From a virus, in the IMG/VR virus record IMGVR_UViG_3300006641_000203, positions 1-22,251 of that record: a stretch of 22,251 nucleotides of DNA. The stretch is one strand, 5' to 3'. The notes under the pieces are model-generated. The model was given only the letters and a program-made list of their open reading frames with translations. It did not search any database and was not told where the DNA came from. Shown here piece after piece: positions 5,922 through 13,284 of the stretch. The position numbers and the translations under genes were made by a program. Position 1 is the first letter of the stretch; the number at the start of each line of letters is the position of its first letter.

Positions 5922-6385
5922 CGCGCGGCCTCCGGTTGCGGCATTTCTGCCGGTAGTAGTTGAAGCGCGTACAGGCCGCCTTTGGTGAAGCCCACGTGCT
6001 TAAATCCGGCCCGGCGGTAGCAGCGACCGGGGTCACGCTTGCGGCGTGTCTTGCTGGCGTCTACGAAAGTAATCATGCCGAGTTCAGGCGCCGGCCCGTA
6101 GAACGCCAGCGTGGCCGCGACGGCTTCGCGGATGAGATCGCTGCTGCGATACAACAGCGATTCATTGCGGAAGGCGCTGCACACCCATGCGCCGGCCCAT
6201 GCGTGGCGCACGTATTCAGCGAACGGCCACGAGGTGATCCAGAAAGCGTCGCAGTCTTCGGTTTTCAGCACAAGGCAACGCCCCGGTGGTGCGAACTGCG
6301 GGGACCCGATTTTCTGACGGTTGTAATGCCGGTCCGCCAGCGGTACAACTTGCGCGTCGGCGCGATGGGATTTCAACCAGTCCAT
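5912..6385 (-). CDS. GNAT-fold-like phage protein, possibly Mom-like
   Basis: A 157-residue protein from the ATG at 6385; an upstream ATG at 6439 would add 18 residues but lies inside a strong divergent promoter, so the shorter start is preferred. Features include ADRHYNRQKIGSPQF, an aromatic stretch EYVRHAWAGAWVCSAFRNE, SSDLIREAVAATLAFY, then LGMITFVDAS, and DPGRCYRRAGFKHVGFT followed by YALQLLP. The order strand (ITFVD), a GxCYRxAGFxxVG loop-helix, then a final strand is typical of GNAT folds and recalls phage Mu Mom, which modifies adenine. I recognise it as a recurrent phage family without a settled function. The Mom comparison is inference from motif layout only. Confidence 0.7.
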   Translation of the reverse strand: MDWLKSHRADAQVVPLADRHYNRQKIGSPQFAPPGRCLVLKTEDCDAFWITSWPFAEYVRHAWAGAWVCSAFRNESLLYRSSDLIREAVAATLAFYGPAPELGMITFVDASKTRRKRDPGRCYRRAGFKHVGFTKGGLYALQLLPAEMPQPEAARCA

Positions 6386-6410
6386 TTCGCAAATTCTTTC
6401 GGCTTCATGC

Positions 6411-6440
6411 TTGACAGCACCTTGGACCATCTGGTACACA
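6411..6440 (+). promoter_or_regulatory. Strong sigma70-type promoter for the replication operon
   Basis: A consensus -35, TTGACA, lies at 6411-6416. After 18 bases comes TACACA at 6435-6440, preceded by TGG, which forms an extended -10. Transcription would start near 6447, about 40 bases before the first gene. The promoter overlaps the possible N-terminal extension of the minus-strand GNAT-like gene. Confidence 0.6.
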
Positions 6441-6487
6441 TAGCTTCAAGCAACCGAGAACCGAAGTCAACCTGAGAGGAACAACTG

Positions 6488-6853
6488 ATGAGCTTGGAAT
6501 CTGAAATCAAAGCGCTGACCGCCGCGGTGCAGCAACTGACGGAGATGCTGCGCAACCAGGCGCAGATGCCGTTGCCCGAGCCGGTGAACGGCCCGGAGAC
6601 GCAACCGGAAGTCGTTGAGCAGAAAGCCGTGCTCGAGGTGGCCGCGGACAATACCGGCACGGTCACCGTGACGCCCGTAGCGGCGACGCTCGAAGACTGC
6701 AAGGCGGCGTTCCGCGTCTATGCCAAGCAGTTCGAGACGCCGAGCGACGCGCACAAGGCCGGCGCGGCGCTGCTGGCGAAGTTCGGCGCGGCGAAGTTGC
6801 CGGAACTCAAGGCGGACGACTACGCGGCGTTCGTGGCTGCCTGTCAGCCATGA
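6488..6853 (+). CDS. Coiled-coil protein heading the replication operon (121 aa)
   Basis: The gene starts behind GAGAGGAACAACTG. Residues about 3-26 form a heptad-type helix (SEIKALTAAVQQLTEMLRNQ), followed by a Pro/Glu-rich linker and a compact C-terminal region, CKAAFRVYAKQFETPSDAHK and LLAKFGAAKLPELKADDYAA. Such a C-terminal motif recurs in small proteins beside phage recombination genes, but the function is unknown to me. Its stop overlaps the nuclease start by 4 bases, so it may be a partner of that enzyme; this is inference. Confidence 0.8.
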   Translation: MSLESEIKALTAAVQQLTEMLRNQAQMPLPEPVNGPETQPEVVEQKAVLEVAADNTGTVTVTPVAATLEDCKAAFRVYAKQFETPSDAHKAGAALLAKFGAAKLPELKADDYAAFVAACQP

Positions 6854-8100
6854 CCACACACTCCAAACTCTTCAGCCCCAGCGCCGCGCCGCGCTGGATG
6901 CGCTGCCCGGGGAGCGTCGCGCTGACGCAAGACATGCCCGACGAGACAAGCAAGTTCGCCGAGGAAGGCACGCTGGCGCACTGGTTGGGCGCGTTGGTGT
7001 TGACGGCGGGCGAGGACAGCCCTGCGAAGTTCTACATGGAGTATTACCCGGACGGTGATCATACCTGCGAGGAAGTGCCCAACACGCTGCGCGTGACGCA
7101 CGAAATGCAGGACTTCATCCGTACCTATACGGATTACGTCAACGCCGAAGTCGAGCGCACCGGCGGCACGCTCCTGGTGGAGCAGCAGGTGGACTTCTCG
7201 GCCACGCTCGGTGTTCAGCCCGGCGAGGCGACGGGTACGGCCGACGCGATCATCGTGTCGGATGATGAGATCGTCGTCATCGACCTCAAGTACGGTCGCG
7301 GCGTGCAGGTGTTCGCCGAGTCCGAACAGTTGAAGCTCTACGCGCTGGGCGCGATGGAGCAGCACGATCCGCTGGGTCTGGTCGAGAAGTACAAGTTGGT
7401 CATCGTTCAGCCGCGGCTCGACCACATCGACGAGTTGGTCATGACGAACGTCGAGCTTTCAGCGTTCGGCGATGAGGCGAAGATACGCGCGAAACTGGTC
7501 CTCGACGCCGTGGAGACGTACGAGCAAGGCGGACAAATCAGCGACTTCATGGCGCCTTCGGAGAAAGCATGCCAGTGGTGCAAGGCGAAGGCGACGTGCC
7601 CGGCGCTGAGCCGCGACGTGGCGCAGACCGTTCAGCCGAACGCCGACGACATGGAGGACATCGCAGCGACGCTCACGCCGGACGGCGCCAACTGGCTCGG
7701 CATCGCCATGTCCAAGGTCGGCATGATCGAGGACTGGTGCAAAGCCGTGCGCGCAGCGGTCGAGGGCGAACTCATTGCCGGCCGCGCGGTGCCCGGCTAC
7801 AAGCTGGTCGAAGGTCGCCGGGGTGCCCGCAGTTGGTCCGACGAGACGGCCGCAGAGGAACTGCTGCGCAAGACGTTCCGGCTCAAGGTCGAAGAAGCCT
7901 ACGACCTCAAGCTCATTTCTCCGACCAAAGCCGAGAAGGTGCTGGCGGATTCACCGCGGCGCTGGAACAAGGCCAAGGCGCTCATCACCCAAGGCCAGGG
8001 CAAGCCCAGCGTGGCGCCGGAGAGCGATAAGCGGCCGGCGATCAGCGTGGCGCCCGATGCGTCGGGGATGGAAGATTTATCAACCGAAGTGGAGATGTGA
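6850..8100 (+). CDS. DUF2800 PD-(D/E)XK nuclease (RecB/Cas4-like)
   Basis: A 416-residue protein of the phage DUF2800 family, placed in the RecB/Cas4 nuclease group. The visible active-site pattern is GTADAII with D132, VIDLKYG with D145 and K147, and a following EQLKLYALGA helix (QxxxY motif). Four cysteines, C19 in the N-terminal RWMRCPGS and C241, C244 and C250 in CQWCKAKATC, have the spacing of an iron-sulphur cluster clamp as in Cas4/AddB. It probably resects or trims DNA ends in replication-linked recombination with the SSB made two genes downstream. It starts in a 4-base overlap with the upstream gene. The C-terminal third, with KAEKVLADSPRRWNKAKALI, is typical of the family. Confidence 0.9.
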   Translation: MTTHSKLFSPSAAPRWMRCPGSVALTQDMPDETSKFAEEGTLAHWLGALVLTAGEDSPAKFYMEYYPDGDHTCEEVPNTLRVTHEMQDFIRTYTDYVNAEVERTGGTLLVEQQVDFSATLGVQPGEATGTADAIIVSDDEIVVIDLKYGRGVQVFAESEQLKLYALGAMEQHDPLGLVEKYKLVIVQPRLDHIDELVMTNVELSAFGDEAKIRAKLVLDAVETYEQGGQISDFMAPSEKACQWCKAKATCPALSRDVAQTVQPNADDMEDIAATLTPDGANWLGIAMSKVGMIEDWCKAVRAAVEGELIAGRAVPGYKLVEGRRGARSWSDETAAEELLRKTFRLKVEEAYDLKLISPTKAEKVLADSPRRWNKAKALITQGQGKPSVAPESDKRPAISVAPDASGMEDLSTEVEM

Positions 8101-8101
8101 G

Positions 8102-8314
8102 ATGAATGAAATGTTAGCAGGGCGGAGTCAGTACGACATGCAAAACTCCCTGATGAACGCCCCCGTGCGCGCGCCATCGGTGCTCGAACGTCTGACCAGT
8201 GAAAAGGAACGGCTCGAGTATCGGCTGAAGCAGGTCAACGAAGCGTTGGCGCTGCTCGACGCCCAACCCGCAGTCAAGGACGTGCTCGAAGCGCTGTCCA
8301 AAATCGGTTTTTAA
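8102..8314 (+). CDS. Small coiled-coil protein (70 aa)
   Basis: The ATG at 8102 is preceded by GGAGATGTGAG. A longer in-frame start at 7775 would overlap the nuclease and is rejected. The protein begins MNEMLAGRSQYDMQ and then has a charged helix (LERLTSEKERLEYRLKQVNE) ending VLEALSKIGF. It is of the type of short phage proteins found between nuclease and SSB genes. The function is unknown; a dimeric partner of one neighbour is possible. Confidence 0.75.
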   Translation: MNEMLAGRSQYDMQNSLMNAPVRAPSVLERLTSEKERLEYRLKQVNEALALLDAQPAVKDVLEALSKIGF

Positions 8315-8325
8315 GGAGCAACAAC

Positions 8326-8895
8326 GTGGAAATCATTCTCAAGAACGTGCGACTCGCATTCTTCAACGGCTACGAGCCCGGCAGCTACGAGGGCAAGCTC
8401 TCGTACGGCGCGCAGTTGATCATCGACCCGGCCGACGAGGCCCAGGTCAAGAAGCTGGACGACGCCATTCAGGCGTGCGCCATCGAGAAGTGGGGCGCGA
8501 AGGCCGGCGCTTTCCTCAAGGAGATGAAGGCGAAAGATCGCGTCTGCTTCCGCCACGGGCCGAAGATGGCCGCCAGTGGCGAGCCGTACGACGGTTTCGC
8601 CGACCGCTTCTACCTGTCGTGCTCGAGCCGCGAGAACCAGGCGCCGCTGTGCATCAAGCGGGACAAGTCCATCAGCACGCCGCGCGACGGCGACCTCTAC
8701 GCGGGGTGCTACGCGGACGTGAAGCTGAGCCTGTGGGCGCAGGACAACCAGTACGGCAAGCGCATCAACGCTCAGTGCCTGGTGTTCCAGCACCGCGCGC
8801 ACGGCGACGCCTTCGCGGGCGGTCCGCCGCCGAGCGTCGACGGCATGGACGACCTGAGCGACACCGGCGAAGAGCTGGCGGATCTCATGGGTTGA
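8326..8895 (+). CDS. DUF2815 single-stranded DNA-binding protein
   Basis: A 189-residue protein of the DUF2815 (Enc34-like phage SSB) family, an OB-fold that coats single-stranded DNA during replication. The match rests on ILKNVRLAFFNGYEP, LSYGAQLIIDP, the RFYLSCSSRENQAP and DLYAGCYADVKLSLWAQDN strands, and INAQCLVFQ. The acidic C-terminal tail, DGMDDLSDTGEELADLMG, is as expected for an SSB that recruits partners. The start is GTG with an ideal AAGGAG 7 bases upstream. It lies between the nuclease and polymerase genes and is followed by a strong hairpin. Confidence 0.9.
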   Translation: MEIILKNVRLAFFNGYEPGSYEGKLSYGAQLIIDPADEAQVKKLDDAIQACAIEKWGAKAGAFLKEMKAKDRVCFRHGPKMAASGEPYDGFADRFYLSCSSRENQAPLCIKRDKSISTPRDGDLYAGCYADVKLSLWAQDNQYGKRINAQCLVFQHRAHGDAFAGGPPPSVDGMDDLSDTGEELADLMG

Positions 8896-8900
8896 TCTCC

Positions 8901-8943
8901 GAGCGCCCCGCCGTAAACCGCAACACCACGCGGCGGGGCGCTC
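8901..8943. terminator. Strong hairpin after the SSB gene
   Basis: GAGCGCCCCGCCG at 8901-8913 pairs perfectly with CGGCGGGGCGCTC at 8931-8943 across a 17-base loop. No T-run follows; the next ribosome binding site starts about 12 bases later. It would suit partial termination or RNA processing that leaves SSB message in excess over polymerase message, which is inference. Confidence 0.55.
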
Positions 8944-8965
8944 AACTTCAAACGTAGGAGGGGCT

Positions 8966-9181
8966 ATGTCTGAGTTGAGCGTTGAAGCATTGAGCGCCGC
9001 GGCTAAGCGCCGGATGGCTGAGTACCACATCACGCCGCGCGACGAGCGGTTGCCGGTGCCGCTCTGGTGCGACCGCGACATCGGCATGGAGCAACTGCAC
9101 GCGGCGCTATCGGCTGCGGGCTTGGAGCTCGTGGCCGATATTCGGAGCCCTTGGCGTTTGGTGATCAGGCGCAGGACATGA
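8966..9181 (+). CDS. Small protein, unknown function (71 aa)
   Basis: A strong ribosome binding site (GTAGGAGGGGCT) sits directly before the ATG. The sequence holds ALSAAAKRRMAEYHITPRDE and QLHAALSAAGLELVADI, and ends WRLVIRRRT. It is probably a small alpha/beta protein. No family is recognised. The stop overlaps the next start (ATGA). Confidence 0.75.
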   Translation: MSELSVEALSAAAKRRMAEYHITPRDERLPVPLWCDRDIGMEQLHAALSAAGLELVADIRSPWRLVIRRRT

Positions 9182-9405
9182 TCCGCTGCACTCTCCACCT
9201 GACGCACTTGGAGCCGTTCAAGGAATGGCTCACACAGCGCGGCGTTGCCTTTCGTCCCGGTAAAGGTGACTGGCAGGTGCTGCAGGTTGAAACGCCGAAG
9301 CATGGCTGGCAGGTCATCTTCCGCCGCGCTGATATGCCCGAGCACTACTCGATCAACGCAAAGCTGCTGCCGCTTGTGCAGAGCTTCATCGACTCCCGCA
9401 AATGA
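9178..9405 (+). CDS. Small protein, unknown function (75 aa)
   Basis: The ATG at 9178 overlaps the upstream stop by 4 bases; the earlier in-frame ATG at 9067 lies inside the neighbour and is not used. The protein has LHLTHLEPFKEWLTQRGVAF, then WQVLQVETPKHGWQVIFRR, and a C-terminal helix. This strand-rich pattern resembles small phage domains beside polymerases, without a known role. Its stop overlaps the polymerase start (ATGA). Confidence 0.75.
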   Translation: MIRCTLHLTHLEPFKEWLTQRGVAFRPGKGDWQVLQVETPKHGWQVIFRRADMPEHYSINAKLLPLVQSFIDSRK

Positions 9406-11363
9406 CCACCCTCTACGTCGACATCGAATCATTTTGCGAACTGCCCATCACGGTCGGCACGGCGCGCTATTGGGAAGCGGCTGAGGTGCTGCTGGTGTCG
9501 TGGGCGGTCGATGATGGGCCGGTGGAGGTGATCGACTGGCAGCGCATCGGCGTCGACCGTTCGCGCTTCGTGGCCGCATGGAACGCCGCCGACGTGCGCT
9601 GCGCTCATAACGCCAGTTTTGACCGCACAGGTCTGCGCACGATTGGCTTCACCGCGCCGCTCGAGCAGTGGCATTGCACGAGCGCCCAGGCGCTGCAGCA
9701 CTCGCTGCCGGGTAGCTTGGGGCCGCTGAGCGAAATCTACCAGCTCGGCGATCAGGGCAAGGACAAGCGCGGGAAACAGTTGATCCAACTGTTCTGCAAG
9801 CCCCGACCGAAGACCTCTCACTGTCGCAGAGCGACAGCAATTACGCACCCCACTGAGTGGGCCGAGTTCATCGAATACGCGCGCCAGGACGTGGTGGCGA
9901 TGCGAGAGCTGCACCGCAAGCTGCCGAAGTGGAATTTGACGCCCGTCGAACGGCAGGCATGGATACAGCACCAAGAGATCAGCGAGCGAGGCTTCCACGT
10001 CGACCTCGACCTTGCCCGCGAAGCCGTGGCGCTCGGCGCGAGGACGAAGGAGGCGCTTCAGGAGCGCACCGCGGAGATCACTGGCACCGACCTTGCGGTC
10101 AGCCAGCGCGATGCGCTCTTGAAGCTGCTCCTTGAGGACTACGGCGTATCCCTGCCGGATATGCAGGCCGCCACGCTTGAGCGGCGCATTCAGGACGAAT
10201 CGCTGCCGGAGCCGGTGCGGGAGTTGTTGGAGATCAGGTTGTGGTCCTCCAAGGGCAGCAACGCGAAGTGGCAAGTGCTGCTGAACTCCGTGAGCGTCGA
10301 CCAGCGCCTGCGTTTCACGGCCAAGTTCTGCGGGGCGAACCGCGCCGGCCGGATCAGCGGCTCGGGCTTCCAGCCGCTCAACCTCCCGCGCCCGCCGAAG
10401 AAGTTGAAAAAGCACATCCCCGAAGGCGTCGAGTTCATCAAGGCCGGCGTGGCTGACCTTGTGTACGACGCCCCGATGGACATGGCCAGCGCGGCGCTCC
10501 GCGGTGCCATCATCGCGCCGCCCGGAAAGAAGTTGGTGGTGGCGGACATCAACGGCGTGCAGGACCGTGAGACGGCCTGGTACGCAGGCGAAGAGTGGGT
10601 GCTTCAAGCGTATCGCGACTACGACGCGGGCGTCGGTCCCGACGTGTACATGACCACGTACGCGCGCCTGTTCAACGTCACGCTCGAGCGTGTGATCGCC
10701 GAGAACGAAGCGGGCGGCAACTGGCGGAACGTCGGCAAGGTCATACGTCTGGCCGGTGGCTTCGGCGGCGGGGTGAATGCCGTCGACCGGATGGCGACGC
10801 TCTACGGTGTCGTGCTGACCGACGCCGAGAAGAAAGAGATCATCGACAAGTACCGCGCGCAGAGCCCCCACATCAAAGCGTTCTGGTACGAACTGGAAGA
10901 GGCGTGCAAGGGTGTCATCACGTCGCCGAGCGGCACGCGCCGCCAGTTGGACAAGCTGGAAATCGTGCGCTCTGGCTCGTGGTTGAGGATCGTGCTGCCG
11001 AGCGGTCGGTCGCTTAGCTACGCGCAGGCGCGCGTAGAGCCGGGCAAGTACGGCAACGGGGAGATCACCTACGCCGGCACGAACGAGTACACCAAGCAGT
11101 GGGGCCGTGCCAAGACCTGGGGCGGAAAGCTAACGCAGAACATTGCGCTCGGCACAGAGCGCGACATTCTGGTGGCGAACCTGCAACTGATGCGGGACAG
11201 CGAATATGTGCCGGTGTCGACGTGCTATGACGAGGTGATCGCCGAGTGCGCCGAAGATGCGCCGCTCGATCCGTTCGTCGCCATGCTCGCCACCGTTCCG
11301 CCCTGGGCACCGGGCTTGCCGCTGAAAGCTGAAGGCTTCGAGACACAGAGGTATCGGAAATGA
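9402..11363 (+). CDS. Family A DNA polymerase with 3'-5' exonuclease (phage type)
   Basis: A 653-residue replicative polymerase. The N-terminal DnaQ-like exonuclease has motif I DIES (D7, E9), motif II NASFD (D74) and motif III YARQDV (D163), so proofreading looks intact. The polymerase domain shows the phage-type signature FQPLNLPRP, motif A VADINGVQDR with D382, motif B RNVGKVIRLAGGFGGG with R442 and K446, and motif C CYDEVIAE with D610 and E611. Two features are unusual. The motif A glutamate that acts as steric gate against ribonucleotides (Glu710 in E. coli Pol I) is replaced by Gln387, and the motif C His is Tyr609. There is no 5' nuclease domain. It overlaps both neighbours by 4 bases. 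Confidence 0.95.
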   Translation: MTTLYVDIESFCELPITVGTARYWEAAEVLLVSWAVDDGPVEVIDWQRIGVDRSRFVAAWNAADVRCAHNASFDRTGLRTIGFTAPLEQWHCTSAQALQHSLPGSLGPLSEIYQLGDQGKDKRGKQLIQLFCKPRPKTSHCRRATAITHPTEWAEFIEYARQDVVAMRELHRKLPKWNLTPVERQAWIQHQEISERGFHVDLDLAREAVALGARTKEALQERTAEITGTDLAVSQRDALLKLLLEDYGVSLPDMQAATLERRIQDESLPEPVRELLEIRLWSSKGSNAKWQVLLNSVSVDQRLRFTAKFCGANRAGRISGSGFQPLNLPRPPKKLKKHIPEGVEFIKAGVADLVYDAPMDMASAALRGAIIAPPGKKLVVADINGVQDRETAWYAGEEWVLQAYRDYDAGVGPDVYMTTYARLFNVTLERVIAENEAGGNWRNVGKVIRLAGGFGGGVNAVDRMATLYGVVLTDAEKKEIIDKYRAQSPHIKAFWYELEEACKGVITSPSGTRRQLDKLEIVRSGSWLRIVLPSGRSLSYAQARVEPGKYGNGEITYAGTNEYTKQWGRAKTWGGKLTQNIALGTERDILVANLQLMRDSEYVPVSTCYDEVIAECAEDAPLDPFVAMLATVPPWAPGLPLKAEGFETQRYRK

Positions 11364-11587
11364 GCGCACCACGCAAAATCGAATACGTCGCGGACGGTGT
11401 GAAGTACGAACAGGGCCCACCGTGCAAGTACGGCCACCCCGGCATTCGATACATCAAGCGCCGCGGCCGACCGCGCGGTGGTTGCGTGCACTGCCACACG
11501 GCGCGGAACCGCGGCGAGAAGCCCGAGCAGGAAGTGGTGCTGAGGTATGTGCTCAAAGCTGATTGGACAGTGGAGATCAGGGCATGA
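11360..11587 (+). CDS. Small zinc-ribbon-like protein (75 aa)
   Basis: Starts in a 4-base overlap with the polymerase stop. The core, CKYGHPGIRYIKRRGRPRGG then CVHCHTARN, pairs a CxxGH with a CxxCH, giving four candidate metal ligands around a basic loop. Similar mini-ribbons occur as free proteins or fused to HNH nucleases in phages. It is likely nucleic-acid binding. The exact role is unknown. Confidence 0.75.
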   Translation: MSAPRKIEYVADGVKYEQGPPCKYGHPGIRYIKRRGRPRGGCVHCHTARNRGEKPEQEVVLRYVLKADWTVEIRA

Positions 11588-11760
11588 GACTTTCAACCTG
11601 CAAGCGTTGCGGCGAAGACACGGTGCTTCGCCAGGCTCAAGTTCAGGGCCAGGAGCAGTGGCTCGAGTATGATGACGCCAACCGCGAGCGGCTGCACAAG
11701 TATTCGTGCAAGCGATCTGCGTGGCGCGGTGTGCAGTTAGAACGGAGGGTGGCGAGATGA
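11584..11760 (+). CDS. Small cysteine-pair protein (58 aa)
   Basis: The ATG at 11584 overlaps the upstream stop (ATGA); the earlier ATG at 11563 is inside the neighbour. It has CKRCGEDTVL near the N-terminus and a single later YSCKRSAW, so it may be a partial or atypical zinc ribbon. The middle is polar (AQVQGQEQWLEYDDANRERL). No function is recognised. Its end overlaps the start of the HNH gene. Confidence 0.65.
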   Translation: MRLSTCKRCGEDTVLRQAQVQGQEQWLEYDDANRERLHKYSCKRSAWRGVQLERRVAR

Positions 11761-12251
11761 ACGTCAAGCACATGCCCTTCACTCAGGAATACCTTCGTTC
11801 CGTTTTCAGCTACGATGAAAAAACAGGACTGCTGCATCGCATAAAGGGCGGCAATTCCCGCTACACAGGGACGCCGGGGAAAAGCGGTTACCTTTGGCGC
11901 GGCGTTAAGATGAAAAAATATGCAGTGCATCGTCTTATCTACTTATATGTGCATGGTGTTCAGCCCGAACAGATAGACCATGTAGACGGAGACCCCGCGA
12001 ACAACCGGATTGAAAATCTGAGAGCCTGCACCAGCGCGCAAAATCAGTTCAATATTCCGCGCCAGAAAAATAACACTACGGGATTTAGGGGCGTATACCG
12101 CATAAAAATAAAAACGTGCAATCCTTACGTAGCATCCATAAAGATAAAAGGAAAGCAGACACACTTAGGGTGCTTTCCTACTGCAGAAGAGGCGGCGGAA
12201 AGGTATAGAAAAGCCGCTTTAGCGTACGCAGGAGAATTTGTGAGGCGTTAG
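11757..12251 (+). CDS. HNH endonuclease with AP2 DNA-binding domain (homing type)
   Basis: A 164-residue protein. An N-terminal lead (RSVFSYDEKTGLLHRIKGG) is followed by an HNH nuclease core: the YAVHRLIYLYVHG helix with H58, QIDHVDGDPANNRIENLR with D74, H75, N82/N83 and N87, then an AP2 domain from TGFRGVYRI to AALAYAGEF (about 107-160). This is the usual make-up of free-standing phage homing endonucleases. The gene is visibly AT-richer than its neighbours, with many AAA and ATA codons, which suggests recent acquisition. GGAGGG 10 bases upstream and a 4-base overlap (ATGA) fit it neatly into the operon. Confidence 0.92.
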   Translation: MNVKHMPFTQEYLRSVFSYDEKTGLLHRIKGGNSRYTGTPGKSGYLWRGVKMKKYAVHRLIYLYVHGVQPEQIDHVDGDPANNRIENLRACTSAQNQFNIPRQKNNTTGFRGVYRIKIKTCNPYVASIKIKGKQTHLGCFPTAEEAAERYRKAALAYAGEFVRR

Positions 12252-12252
12252 C

Positions 12253-12531
12253 ATGCGCGAGTCGGCGATAGAAAAACACTTGTGCAAAGTTGTGTCGGAA
12301 CTAAAGGGGGAATGCCTCAAGTTCGTCAGCCCTGGGCGCCGGGGCGTGACGGACAGGGTGGTGATGCTCCCTGGCGGCTTCGTGGCGTTCGTGGAGTTGA
12401 AGGCGCCAGGGGAGAAGCCGCGCGCAGAGCAAGTGCGCTTTCACCAGCGGTGCTTCGATCTCGGGGCGACGTGCCTGGTGTTCGACAACCGAGAAGCTAT
12501 TAACGATTGGGTTCGGAGGATAAAGCGATGA
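12253..12531 (+). CDS. VRR-NUC domain nuclease (92 aa)
   Basis: A stand-alone virus-type replication-repair nuclease of the PD-(D/E)XK group. It shows an N-terminal ESAIEKHL helix, GRRGVTDRVVMLPGG with D34, VAFVELKAPG with E48 and K50, then EQVRFHQRCFDLG, and it ends with VFDNREAINDWV. All expected catalytic residues are present at the usual family length of about 90. It probably resolves or nicks branched DNA during replication. It starts one base after the HNH stop with GAGG 8 bases upstream, and overlaps the next gene by 4 bases. Confidence 0.92.
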   Translation: MRESAIEKHLCKVVSELKGECLKFVSPGRRGVTDRVVMLPGGFVAFVELKAPGEKPRAEQVRFHQRCFDLGATCLVFDNREAINDWVRRIKR

Positions 12532-12947
12532 ACGAGTGGATTAAGCACAACGGCGGCCCCTGCCCGGTGGCGGCGAATGTCAATTATGTAGTTCAGTTTC
12601 GCGATGGTGCCGTTGCCACAATCCCAGCCGACACGATGCGCGGAGAAACAAACTGGCAGCACAGGGGCGATCTCGATGACATCGTGGCCTACCGCCTCGC
12701 CAGCCCGCCCAATGCGGATAAACGGCGCGAATACACCGCAGACGAATTGCCACGGCAATTGGCAGGACCACCACCCGCCCGCCTCGCCCGCGACATGACG
12801 GTGCGCGAGCGGATGGCGATGGCGGCGATGCAAGGGATCCTTGCAGCGTGGCCGGTTAATGAAACGTGGGACACCGATGAAAAGGCGCGGTGGGCTGTGG
12901 ATTTTGCCGATTCATTGATCGCGGCGCTGGGGAAAGGCGATGAGTGA
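12528..12947 (+). CDS. Phage accessory protein, unknown function (139 aa)
   Basis: The ATG at 12528 overlaps the VRR-NUC stop. The N-terminal part, WIKHNGGPCPV through YVVQFRDG to DDIVAYRLA, is a small beta domain common in phage accessory proteins. The C-terminal part, MTVRERMAMAAMQGILAAWP then WAVDFADSLIAAL, is a second module seen at the ends of many short phage proteins. The two-module make-up suggests mosaic assembly. The molecular function is unknown. Confidence 0.75.
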   Translation: MNEWIKHNGGPCPVAANVNYVVQFRDGAVATIPADTMRGETNWQHRGDLDDIVAYRLASPPNADKRREYTADELPRQLAGPPPARLARDMTVRERMAMAAMQGILAAWPVNETWDTDEKARWAVDFADSLIAALGKGDE

Positions 12948-13284
12948 CATGGTATGCGCCCACGGGCAACTGAGCCGGCAGTGCGAACTGTGCGAGGCAA
13001 TGAACACCATCGCCGAACTCACGGCGACGGTCGAGCGGCTGCGGGACGAAGTACACGTCGCGAATAACAGCTATGCGACGTTAGCCGGCGAGCACGAAGC
13101 CCTGCGCCAGCAGCTTGCCGCCGCGCAGGCTGATGCGGGGCGATTGGAACGACTGAATGATTTCGTGAAAGAACTCGCGGAAGAAGATTGCGGCTATGGC
13201 GACGACTGCCCGGAATTCGGGTCTCGTCACTACCGATGCCTGCGCTGCAAGGCGCTTTCAGCCATGCAGAAGCCCCAGCCATGA
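12940..13284 (+). CDS. Zinc-binding and coiled-coil protein (114 aa)
   Basis: Begins with CAHGQLSRQCELCE, a CxH...CxxC metal-binding head, followed by a long helix (TIAELTATVERLRDEV, LRQQLAAAQADAGRLERL). It ends with a second cysteine cluster, EEDCGYGDDCPEF and YRCLRCKAL. This suggests an elongated dimer capped by metal sites. No family name is known to me. It overlaps neighbours on both sides. Confidence 0.7.
   Translation: MSDMVCAHGQLSRQCELCEAMNTIAELTATVERLRDEVHVANNSYATLAGEHEALRQQLAAAQADAGRLERLNDFVKELAEEDCGYGDDCPEFGSRHYRCLRCKALSAMQKPQP

Noticed and set aside
8311-9432. Long minus-strand frame (373 codons) opposite the SSB and small genes
   Set aside because: A shadow of the DUF2815 gene and its neighbours, with no recognisable motif.
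9429-10871. Long minus-strand frame (480 codons) opposite the polymerase gene
   Set aside because: The translation is rich in His, Arg, Ala and Leu as expected for the complement of G+C-rich coding DNA, and the plus strand clearly encodes the polymerase.
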